Shown here piece by piece: positions 1-6,087 of a DNA stretch of 31,119 nt. Source of the DNA: Clostridiales bacterium (GTDB lineage Bacteria > Bacillota_A > Clostridia > Saccharofermentanales > Saccharofermentanaceae); the NCBI GenBank assembly GCA_017537905.1, contig JAFYJX010000037.1, positions 1 to 31,119 of the forward strand, in the 5' to 3' direction. The position numbers were made by a program, and so were the translations under genes. The notes under the pieces are model-generated. The model ran no database searches. It saw only the letters and a list, made by a program, of their open reading frames with translations, and was not told where the DNA came from. Position 1 is the stretch's first letter. Each line of letters opens with the position of its first letter.

Positions 1-49
1 GGCTGATTACTACCTGAGAGTGTTCTTTCTTCTCAATTGTGGATGCCAT
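1..49 (-). CDS. N-terminal fragment of a gene cut by the window edge, possibly trigger factor
   Basis: A minus-strand ATG at 49-47 opens a reading frame that stays open to the window edge (16 codons, beginning MASTIEKKEH). A strong Shine-Dalgarno GGAGG (63-59) lies 9 nt upstream and a good promoter lies at 98-127. The pattern of short charged residues followed by VVIS resembles the beginning of trigger factor (Tig), the ribosome-bound chaperone, whose N-terminus typically reads as EKK-x-N-x-V-x-L-x-I. Sixteen residues are too few for a firm family call. The start codon itself is well supported. Confidence 0.55.
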   Translation of the reverse strand, partial: MASTIEKKEHSQVVIS

Positions 50-97
50 GTTATATATCCTCCAAAATAATTATTATTAATTTATAGCCGAGTATGA

Positions 98-127
98 ATT
101 GTATCACAGCACGGCGAAAGATTGCAA
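98..127 (-). promoter_or_regulatory. Sigma-A type promoter for the gene at the left edge
   Basis: On the minus strand, -35 TTGCAA (127-122) and -10 TACAAT (103-98) are separated by 18 bp. A TG dinucleotide one base before the -10 makes it an extended -10. It sits immediately after the stop codon of the isochorismatase-family gene and reads into the CDS at 49-1, so that CDS probably has its own transcript. Confidence 0.6.
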
Positions 128-129
128 TA

Positions 130-654
130 TTATAATACGGTTACTTGTATTCCCTTTAAGACATCTAAGGTTGCCTGATGAAGATCGGGCGCGAAAGATG
201 CGGTAAGCGAAGAATCCACGATGACCTCTGCTTCAGGACAGGAGGCCTTTGCAATTACAGTATTTGAGAGCACGCAGATGTTGGAAACGAGGCCGCATAC
301 TTCGATGGAACTGATATCGCTGCTGTTAGATGCGAGATAATCAGCAAGTTCGATACTGCCGAAAGTAGGCTTCTCAAATCCCTTCTTACCTTCGAGCAGG
401 GGCTTTAACTCATCACAGAGCATCCAGCCGTCTGAGCCCTTGATGCAGTGCGGAACAGGAAGGTTCTTTCCTTCCTGGGTCTGCATATAGTTCTCGAAAT
501 GGGTATCCAGCGTATAAACTATCTCATCGCCGGCCTCTTCAAACGCTTTGATCTTAGCGATGATGCCGGGAATGATCTTGTCCGCACCTTCAAATCCGAG
601 TGCGCCGTCAATGAAATCCTTCTGCATGTCTACGACAACAAGAACCTTACGCAT
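130..654 (-). CDS. Isochorismatase-family cysteine hydrolase (nicotinamidase-like)
   Basis: A 174-residue protein of the isochorismatase/nicotinamidase superfamily. These cytoplasmic enzymes use an Asp-Lys-Cys triad to hydrolyse amides such as nicotinamide. The triad is visible as D9 (in VDMQKDF), K95 (in FEKPTFGS) and C127 (in SNICVLSN). D50 and H52 in DTHFENY match the metal-binding segment of nicotinamidases. The frame is open further upstream to 741, but that extension would run through a transcription terminator and into tRNA-Arg. The ATG at 654 has an excellent GGAGG ribosome-binding site, so I start there. It lies directly downstream of the tRNA-Arg terminator with no strong promoter of its own. 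Family is clear; nicotinamide as substrate is an inference, since many members are uncharacterised. Confidence 0.85.
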   Translation of the reverse strand: MRKVLVVVDMQKDFIDGALGFEGADKIIPGIIAKIKAFEEAGDEIVYTLDTHFENYMQTQEGKNLPVPHCIKGSDGWMLCDELKPLLEGKKGFEKPTFGSIELADYLASNSSDISSIEVCGLVSNICVLSNTVIAKASCPEAEVIVDSSLTASFAPDLHQATLDVLKGIQVTVL

Positions 655-676
655 GTGATTACCTCCTTCGGGTAAT

Positions 677-706
677 AAAAAAGCTGCCGCGTATAGCAAC
701 AGCTTT
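677..706 (-). terminator. Intrinsic terminator after tRNA-Arg
   Basis: On the minus strand a 9-bp stem (AGCTGTTGC, 704-696, with GCGGCAGCT, 690-682) and a 5-nt loop are followed directly by a T-run (682-677). It ends the tRNA-Arg transcript, 22 nt before the ATG of the hydrolase gene. Confidence 0.85.
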
Positions 707-711
707 GTATC

Positions 712-788
<77 letters not shown>

Positions 789-820
789 GTATAAAGCATT
801 GGTCTCCCAATAGCCTAATA

Positions 821-849
821 ATGATATTACTTGAAACCTTGAATGTCAA
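821..849 (-). promoter_or_regulatory. Strong promoter of tRNA-Arg
   Basis: Minus-strand -35 TTGACA (849-844, perfect consensus) and -10 TATCAT (826-821) with a 17-bp spacer. Transcription would start near 814, leaving a short 5' leader before the mature tRNA end at 788. Confidence 0.8.
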
Positions 850-867
850 TCACGATTTAGTTAGAAT
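839..867 (+). promoter_or_regulatory. Probable promoter of the tyrosine phosphatase gene
   Basis: Plus-strand -35 TTGAAT (839-844) and -10 TAGAAT (862-867) with a 17-bp spacer, starting near 874 and reading into the CDS at 897. Its -35 box shares base 844 with the -35 box of the divergent tRNA-Arg promoter, so the two RNA polymerase sites overlap. Confidence 0.5.
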
Positions 868-896
868 ACTTGCGATAAATCATATGGGGAATAAAC

Positions 897-1640
897 ATGA
901 GCAATTATAATCCGGATACACAGCTGGTAAAGGAACTGGCTTTCGTTAACTGCCGCGACTTAGGCGGTATGCCCTTATCCGGCGGTAAGACCTTTCGAAA
1001 AGGCATATTCTTAAGATCCGAATCACCGCAATGGATACCTGAAGAAGCAATTCAGCAGGTCAAAGACTACGGCGTTAAGACTGTAATAGACTTAAGGGGC
1101 GAAGAAGAGATACGCCAGGACGGCAATCCTTTTATAGGTGATCCGGACGTTGAATACCACAACGTTCCCCTCCTTAACGGCAATCCGAATGACACCATGG
1201 ATCAGACCATGGAATATTTAAGGACACACATTCTCGGAGATTACTACATCATCATCGCAGAAGAGATGGGCGACCGTCTTGTAGAGATTATGCGCGTTCT
1301 CTTAAACAGCGACGGTCTGGCGCTCTTCCACTGCCAGCACGGCAAGGACAGGACAGGTGTTGTCGCAGCGATCCTCTATCTGATCGCCGGCGCTGACAGA
1401 GAAGACATCATCAGAAACTATGAAGTCTCTGCTTATTACTTAAGAGATCTCCTGGCGCCCATCATCAGAAAGATGCCGCCTGACTTAAGACATGCCCTTA
1501 ATTCCGACAGGGAAAACATGATCAAGTTCCTGGATTATCTGGATAATAAATGGGACGGAAGCGCCGGGAACCTTCTCATCAGCAAAGGGCTCACACAAGA
1601 TGAGCTCACAAGACTTAAGTCCAAATGTATTGAGGATTAA
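897..1640 (+). CDS. Tyrosine-protein phosphatase (Y_phosphatase3 family)
   Basis: A 247-residue cytoplasmic protein with the dual-specificity/tyrosine phosphatase loop HCQHGKDRTG. This CX5R loop gives C146 as the predicted nucleophile and R152 as the phosphate-binding residue. The N-terminal FVNCRDLGG and the IDLRGEEE segment (about 64-71) are typical of the Y_phosphatase3 family, which includes bacterial tyrosine/lipid phosphatases. A GGGGA ribosome-binding site precedes the ATG. It is monocistronic and diverges from tRNA-Arg. Its TAA stop overlaps the stop of the convergent lipoprotein gene, and no terminator hairpin lies between them. Physiological substrate cannot be told; phosphoprotein and phosphoinositide-like substrates both occur in this family. 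Confidence 0.88.
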   Translation: MSNYNPDTQLVKELAFVNCRDLGGMPLSGGKTFRKGIFLRSESPQWIPEEAIQQVKDYGVKTVIDLRGEEEIRQDGNPFIGDPDVEYHNVPLLNGNPNDTMDQTMEYLRTHILGDYYIIIAEEMGDRLVEIMRVLLNSDGLALFHCQHGKDRTGVVAAILYLIAGADREDIIRNYEVSAYYLRDLLAPIIRKMPPDLRHALNSDRENMIKFLDYLDNKWDGSAGNLLISKGLTQDELTRLKSKCIED

Positions 1641-2941
1641 CCTACGGCTTCGCCTAAGATGATCTTGGATACGTTGCCGTAATCATCGAATTCAAACTTA
1701 AGGACGAACTCACCGTCGACATTCTTAAACGAACCCTGGAAATCCGACTGGTCAAACATCGGATAGATCAGCAGGAGTTCTGATACATTCATTCCGACAT
1801 AGATATCTTCGCCAAGCTTAAACTCGTTGGAATTGTGGACAACGATCGAGGTAAGTCTGCCGGTATTCCATTTGCCGTCCTTTACATCAGCAGCAAGCCT
1901 TATAGTCATGCCTTTGTATGCGAGAGTTACGACTCCGTTAAGCGGGATCTTCAGAACAGGCTCACCTAAGAGTCTGTAGATCTCGTTCTTGGAATATGTA
2001 GTACCTAATCTGAGTTTATATTCGCCGTTCTTGACAAGACGGATCTCATCAACGGACGAAGTGATCTTATCCTTAATGCAGAACGAACCGCTCTTATATT
2101 TGCGGAGATCTACAGTCTTGGAGACGAATCCGTCATTATATTCCGTGAAGACTTCCGGAAGCACATAAGAGATATGTGTCGGCGAAAAGAGCTTCAGTTC
2201 ATAGTCGGAAGAACGCGACTTAACCTTCATCTTGTAGTATTCGCAGATATAATTGGCTTTTGCATAGATAACAGAATTCAGGTAAATGTCTGACGCATAA
2301 GAATCCTTAATGATAGCTTCGAGGCCATCGACATTCTCATCGTCGATCATGTTAAAGTAGTGATTGATATAGGCGTAAGCGAACATCGAATCAGTGATGT
2401 ATTTTCCGGCGATCGAACAGCCGTCTTCCTTTACCGAGATGGTGAATCTTACCGGCGGAGCTTTTGGATCTCTGTCTTTTGAATAGCACAGTTCGACGAC
2501 GTCCATGTCACCGTATTCGTCCAAAGTCGCATATTCTTCGCCTGCGTAAGCATCAATAGATCCGAAGTAAGCAGCCTTCTCGTCATCATCTAAGAACCTG
2601 AAAGCATTGACCGTTCCGTGAACATTGGAACTCTTTCTTAAGATCGAGCAATACTCGTAGAATACTGAATATGTAAGGCCTTCGAGCTGGCTTTCGGGTA
2701 TCTTGGAAAAAGATTCCGAGATATCCTTCTCGCTCATTATCGCATTCGTAACGATAAGCGCGAGGTCGGACTTAGAGAGCACCTTGGAAGATGACTTGAA
2801 GCCTTTCGAAATACCGTTAAAAAGATTGCATCCGGAAAGACATACCGACATTCCGGCGATCATTGAGATGCACATGACAACAGCAAGGATCTTCTTAACG
2901 GATCCCCTCACACTTCTCATGCTGTCACACATTCTCTTCAA
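1637..2941 (-). CDS. Uncharacterised lipoprotein
   Basis: A 434-residue protein with a basic N-terminus, a hydrophobic segment (about 18-34) and lipobox LSGC with C38 as the lipidated cysteine, so it should be anchored on the outer face of the membrane. I do not recognise the mature part. The C-terminal ~130 residues contain two segments (LGTTYSKNEIYRLLGEP and LGEDIYVGMNVSELLLIYP) that resemble the paired helix/strand pattern of BamE/SmpA-like lipoprotein folds; this is only an impression. The proposed start is a TTG at 2941, 3 nt after the rlmB stop, with AGAGG 8 nt upstream; ATG at 2932 or 2920 are alternatives that keep the signal peptide. It is the last gene of the cysS-mrnC-rlmB transcript, an unexpected companion for translation genes. 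Confidence 0.75.
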   Translation of the reverse strand: MKRMCDSMRSVRGSVKKILAVVMCISMIAGMSVCLSGCNLFNGISKGFKSSSKVLSKSDLALIVTNAIMSEKDISESFSKIPESQLEGLTYSVFYEYCSILRKSSNVHGTVNAFRFLDDDEKAAYFGSIDAYAGEEYATLDEYGDMDVVELCYSKDRDPKAPPVRFTISVKEDGCSIAGKYITDSMFAYAYINHYFNMIDDENVDGLEAIIKDSYASDIYLNSVIYAKANYICEYYKMKVKSRSSDYELKLFSPTHISYVLPEVFTEYNDGFVSKTVDLRKYKSGSFCIKDKITSSVDEIRLVKNGEYKLRLGTTYSKNEIYRLLGEPVLKIPLNGVVTLAYKGMTIRLAADVKDGKWNTGRLTSIVVHNSNEFKLGEDIYVGMNVSELLLIYPMFDQSDFQGSFKNVDGEFVLKFEFDDYGNVSKIILGEAVG

Positions 2942-2944
2942 CTC

Positions 2945-3814
2945 TTAATCCTCTTTATGTCTCTTTGCCTGCGCCTCGAAAAGCACGACTCCTGCTGCAA
3001 CTGCTGCATTTAAGCTGTTTACGTGGCCTGTCATCGGAATGGATACCGTAAAGTCGCAGCACTTCCTTACTCCGTCTCTCATTCCGTCGCCTTCACTGCC
3101 GATTACCACTACAAGATTACCAGAGTAATCAGCATCGTGGTATTCATAATCGGCATTCATATCCGTACCGCAGACCCAGAAGTTTTCCTTCTCCTTAAGT
3201 CTCGTAAGAGTCTGGGCAAGATTCGTGACTCTTGCGACAGGTACATACTCGATGGCGCCGGCAGAAGCCTTGGCGACCATGGAATCCAAAGATACGGACC
3301 TTCTCTCAGGGATAATGACACCGTCAACACCGCAGCAATCGGAGATTCTTAAGATAGAACCAAGATTATATGCATCCTTGATCTCATCTAATGCCACGAG
3401 CAGAGCCGGCCTGCCCTCTTCCCTGCATTTTCCGATTATCTCATCAAGATCCGCGTATTTGTGAGGTGCTACTGAGGCAATAACGCCCTGATGATTATGA
3501 GTGCTGCTCATCTTATCAAGGATCTGCCTTGTAGCCCTCGTAACGATTATTCCGCGCTTGTTGGCTTCATCCAGGATCCTGATAAGTCCGTGATCTAACG
3601 GCTTATCACCTTCAGGCTTTAAGAGCCAGATCTTATTGAAGTCTCTTCCGGCCTGAAGCGCTTCTGTTACGGCATTTCTGCCCTCGAGTTTATCTGTTGA
3701 GCCATTTTCGGTAAACGCGTCGTCTTCGCGCTCGCGCTTAAACTCAGGCCTGCCCTGCTTGGCGGACCTTATAGGTTTCCTGTCCTGGTTAAAACGTCTC
3801 TTGCCTTTATCCAT
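2945..3814 (-). CDS. rlmB: 23S rRNA (guanosine-2'-O-)-methyltransferase RlmB, SPOUT family
   Basis: A 289-residue TrmH/RlmB-type SPOUT methyltransferase. It is expected to methylate the 2'-OH of the P-loop guanosine of 23S rRNA (G2251 in E. coli) with S-adenosylmethionine. An unusually basic ~42-residue extension comes first, then the substrate-binding domain beginning LEGRNAVTEAL, then the knotted catalytic domain. The SPOUT motifs are visible as LDEIKDAYNLGSILR, VVVIGSEGDGM and SIPMTGHVNSLNAAVA. The start overlaps the end of mrnC by 8 nt, and cysS-mrnC-rlmB is the standard Firmicutes order. The paralogue TrmH is the main alternative, but the N-terminal domain and the context favour RlmB. 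Confidence 0.92.
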   Translation of the reverse strand: MDKGKRRFNQDRKPIRSAKQGRPEFKREREDDAFTENGSTDKLEGRNAVTEALQAGRDFNKIWLLKPEGDKPLDHGLIRILDEANKRGIIVTRATRQILDKMSSTHNHQGVIASVAPHKYADLDEIIGKCREEGRPALLVALDEIKDAYNLGSILRISDCCGVDGVIIPERRSVSLDSMVAKASAGAIEYVPVARVTNLAQTLTRLKEKENFWVCGTDMNADYEYHDADYSGNLVVVIGSEGDGMRDGVRKCCDFTVSIPMTGHVNSLNAAVAAGVVLFEAQAKRHKED

Positions 3815-4235
3815 TCTGTTCAGTTTCCTTAGTTATTACGCCGTCACAGATATCGAAGCTCTTATAGATCAGATATTCCATTCTGGACTCTTCGTTATTG
3901 AGAAAGAGATATCCCAGGAGCGCCTCGAAGCCTGTCGCATACATGTAGTCTGCATGATTCGCATTTTTCGAGACCGCATGCGGATTGGAATTCTTACCTC
4001 TCCTGAAGTAATCAGCTTCCTTCTCCGTCAGCTCGTCCTGCAGCATCCTCGCGCTGTTTGCCTGAGCCTCTGCAGATACATAATGAACGGTGTTGTTATG
4101 CATCTTGTTGTTGCTCCCGGCACCTAATGTCGCCGATTTACAGCGAGCATAGAGCTCGTAGACAGAATCGCCAATGTAAGCTAATACCAGAGGCGATACT
4201 TCGCGGAGATCTGCTGCAATAAACGGTTTTATCAT
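3807..4235 (-). CDS. mrnC: Mini-ribonuclease III
   Basis: A 142-residue RNase III catalytic domain without the double-stranded RNA-binding domain, as expected for Mini-III, which trims the 5' and 3' ends of 23S rRNA precursors in Bacillus. The signature AYIGDSVYELYAR carries the catalytic Asp (D23). A second acidic site is E104 in GFEALLGYLFL, and RRGKNSN in between is characteristic. The start codon overlaps the cysS stop by one base (TGATG) and the end overlaps rlmB, implying translational coupling across cysS-mrnC-rlmB. Confidence 0.93.
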   Translation of the reverse strand: MIKPFIAADLREVSPLVLAYIGDSVYELYARCKSATLGAGSNNKMHNNTVHYVSAEAQANSARMLQDELTEKEADYFRRGKNSNPHAVSKNANHADYMYATGFEALLGYLFLNNEESRMEYLIYKSFDICDGVITKETEQNG

Positions 4236-5644
4236 CAGTTTGCCTTCTCGATCTTAAAGCCGCCGGGTACATCCTTTACGATGTAGCCTTTGGACTGGAT
4301 CTCATCTCTGATCCTGTCTGCCTCAGCGTAGTCCTTTGCCTTCTTGGCTTCTGCTCTCTTGTTTGCGAGTTCCGTGATCTCTTCAGGGATCTCATCTTCA
4401 AGATCTAACAGGATACCGAGAACGCCTGTGAGCTCAACGATCTTGTCTCTTGCAGCCTTGAGCATATCAGCAGAGACCTTTGCTTCCTGAGCGCTCGCAT
4501 TAGTCTGACGGACGAGATTGAAGATATCTGTAATTGCATCAGCTGTATTAAGATCATCGTCCATGTGAGCGATGAAGCTGTCGCCAGCTGCCTTAATCGC
4601 ATCTTCCAATACCTTGTCAGCTTCAGTATCTCCTGCGAACTTACCGCTGCCCAATACGAAATCTGCGTTCCTTACGCAGTTGGAGATCCTGCCGAGGCTC
4701 GTCTGTGCTGCAGCCAGAAGCTCATCAGAGAAGTTGATGGGGCTTCTGTAGTGGCCGAGCAGAATAAAGAATCTGATTACGTTATAAGGATACTTCTTGG
4801 CGATATCCCTGATCGTGAAGAAGTTGCCCAATGACTTACTCATCTTCTCGCCGTCGATGTTAACGAAAGCATTGTGAACCCAATAGTTGCAGAAATTGCA
4901 GCCGTTAGCTGCTTCGCTCTGAGCGATCTCGTTCTCGTGGTGCGGGAAGATAAGATCCTGTCCGCCGCCGTGAATATCGATCGTATCACCAAGATACTGC
5001 TTGATCATGGCAGAGCACTCGATGTGCCAGCCCGGTCTGCCCTCTCCCCAAGGAGAACCCCAGGAAGGCTCGCCTTCTTTCTTGAACTTCCAGACAGCGA
5101 AATCGCCCGGATTCTTCTTGCCTTCATAAGAAGCTTTGCGCTCACCGCCGCCTGCTTCGAGCTCGTCGAGCTTATAGTGTGAGAGCTTGCCGTAATCAGC
5201 CTTCTTGGAAACGTCGTAGTAAACGCCGTCGCCTTCGATGATGTAAGTATAGCCCTTCTCTTCCATTGCCTTGATGAGGCCGATGATAGCCTTCATTGAA
5301 TGAGTGGCTCTGGGCTGGTGCGTATGGTGCTTGATATTAAGGCCGTCAGCATCAACGTAGTATTCCTTGATGAAACGGTCAGCGAGCTGCTCGACGGTAA
5401 TGCCCTCTTCGTTTGCGCGGTTGATCATCTTATCGTCGATATCAGTGAAGTTCTGAACGAATGTTACGTCGTATCCTCTGTATTCCAGATATCTTGCGAG
5501 TGTATCGAAAGTAACGAACGGTCTGGCGTTGCCCAAATGGAAATAGTTATATACCGTAGGGCCGCAGGCATACATCTTGACCTTGCCTTCTTCAATAGGC
5601 TTGAATTCTTCCTTGTATCTTGTGAGTGTGTTGTAAAGTTTCAT
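4235..5644 (-). CDS. cysS: Cysteinyl-tRNA synthetase
   Basis: A 469-residue class Ia aminoacyl-tRNA synthetase that charges tRNA-Cys. The zinc ligand C27 is in ACGPTVYN, the HIGH-type motif is FHLGNARPF, further zinc-site residues are in the segments around HIECSAM and HHENEIAQSE, and the KMSKSLGN loop is intact. The C-terminal helical tRNA-binding part ends in the small domain with EADRIRDEIQSKGY, at normal length. The AAAAGGAG ribosome-binding site lies 8 nt before the ATG. It heads the cysS-mrnC-rlmB-lipoprotein operon. Upstream I find no T-box consensus; instead there are a structured RNA, an intrinsic terminator and a short ORF ending in Cys-Arg-Cys. Confidence 0.97.
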   Translation of the reverse strand: MKLYNTLTRYKEEFKPIEEGKVKMYACGPTVYNYFHLGNARPFVTFDTLARYLEYRGYDVTFVQNFTDIDDKMINRANEEGITVEQLADRFIKEYYVDADGLNIKHHTHQPRATHSMKAIIGLIKAMEEKGYTYIIEGDGVYYDVSKKADYGKLSHYKLDELEAGGGERKASYEGKKNPGDFAVWKFKKEGEPSWGSPWGEGRPGWHIECSAMIKQYLGDTIDIHGGGQDLIFPHHENEIAQSEAANGCNFCNYWVHNAFVNIDGEKMSKSLGNFFTIRDIAKKYPYNVIRFFILLGHYRSPINFSDELLAAAQTSLGRISNCVRNADFVLGSGKFAGDTEADKVLEDAIKAAGDSFIAHMDDDLNTADAITDIFNLVRQTNASAQEAKVSADMLKAARDKIVELTGVLGILLDLEDEIPEEITELANKRAEAKKAKDYAEADRIRDEIQSKGYIVKDVPGGFKIEKAN

Positions 5645-5693
5645 ATTAAAATCTCCTTTTCGTGTTAAATCATTAAGCCGGTCAGTTTAAGAT

Positions 5694-5810
5694 TCAACAT
5701 CGGCAGGATCTTATGTTGATCAATTTTTGGTATAAAAAAACAGCACCAGCCACAATATCAGCGGCCGGGCCGGAAGATGCCAAATTATATGCATCAATAT
5801 ATTGTTCCAT
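5694..5810 (-). CDS. Possible 38-residue leader ORF ending Cys-Arg-Cys
   Basis: A short minus-strand ORF between the 6S-like RNA and cysS. The ATG at 5810-5808 follows AAGGAG (5822-5817) by 6 nt; an ATG three bases earlier in frame is spaced too closely. The peptide starts MEQYIDAYNL, has a hydrophobic stretch (IVAGAVFLY) and ends RSCRC followed by TGA at 5696-5694, 49 nt before the cysS start. Two Cys codons at the end of an ORF ahead of cysS suggest a leader peptide. However, an intrinsic terminator sits inside the ORF upstream of those codons, which does not fit classical attenuation. It may be a chance ORF. Confidence 0.3.
   Translation of the reverse strand: MEQYIDAYNLASSGPAADIVAGAVFLYQKLINIRSCRC
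5734..5773 (-). terminator. Intrinsic terminator upstream of cysS, inside the short ORF
   Basis: On the minus strand CCGGCCGC (5768-5761) pairs with GTGGCTGG (5753-5746) around a 7-nt loop. The stem extends outward by about four more pairs across a single bulged U to GCTG (5744-5741) and is followed at once by seven T (5740-5734). It would stop transcripts coming from the 6S-like RNA promoter before cysS unless it is read through or disrupted by translation. Confidence 0.7.
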
Positions 5811-5823
5811 CATATTCTCCTTA

Positions 5824-5990
5824 AAAACCCCCGAAACACAGCGGACTCTGATTGACACCCGGAAATCCAGGGCGGTGCTCAGGTATCAGATCTCAATAGT
5901 CCAACTTACAAGGCTTTACATCAAAAAGACAGGCCCAAGCTCCTTATTATGTCATGTAGGTCCAATTTAGAGGCCACCATGCTCGAGTTA
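5824..5990 (-). ncRNA. ssrS: Candidate 6S RNA (rod-shaped RNA polymerase regulator)
   Basis: A minus-strand transcript of about 165 nt predicted from the promoter at 5996-6024 to a T-run at 5827-5823. Its two ends pair with each other. CUC-GAGCAUGGUGG (5987-5974) pairs with 5844-5831, CUCU (5972-5969) with AGAG (5849-5846), AUUG (5966-5963) with CAAU (5854-5851), and ACC with GGU (5859-5857). An unpaired region follows (5' strand 5958-5944, 3' strand 5873-5860, the latter able to form a small CCUGG/CCGGG hairpin). A second stem, GGAGCUUGGG (5943-5934) with CCUGAGCACC (5883-5874), closes the apical part. A closing stem, large central bubble and apical stem of this size are the hallmarks of 6S RNA, which mimics an open promoter and binds sigma-A RNA polymerase. 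I folded it by hand; other structured leaders are not excluded. Confidence 0.6.
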
Positions 5991-5995
5991 TCTAT

Positions 5996-6024
5996 ATTTT
6001 AATATAAAAAGCGGGATATGCCAA
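5996..6024 (-). promoter_or_regulatory. Strong promoter of the 6S-like RNA, embedded in the purB terminator
   Basis: Minus-strand -35 TTGGCA (6024-6019) and -10 TAAAAT (6001-5996), each 5/6 to consensus, with an ideal 17-bp spacer; start expected near 5989. The -35 box lies in the loop and 3' arm of the purB terminator, and the terminator T-run forms part of the spacer. Confidence 0.75.
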
Positions 6025-6054
6025 ACCGCTGTAACGCCGGTAGGAATATCCCGC
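6006..6054 (-). terminator. Intrinsic terminator of the aminotransferase-purB operon
   Basis: Minus-strand stem GCGGGATAT (6054-6046) with ATATCCCGC (6019-6011), a 26-nt loop that can form inner pairs, then TTTTT (6010-6006). It lies 34 nt after the purB stop codon. Confidence 0.85.
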
Positions 6055-6087
6055 TTAAGTTTCTGTTTTGCTCTGCTTACTTGTTTC

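Noticed and set aside
5713..5970. 85-codon plus-strand ORF in the 443-bp gap
   Set aside because: No ribosome-binding site or family resemblance, opposite to a stronger promoter, structured RNA and terminator on the minus strand.
5645..6000. T-box riboswitch for cysS
   Set aside because: Expected in many Firmicutes, but the AGGGTGGNACCGCG core is not found on the minus strand here; the nearest GC-rich segment does not match.
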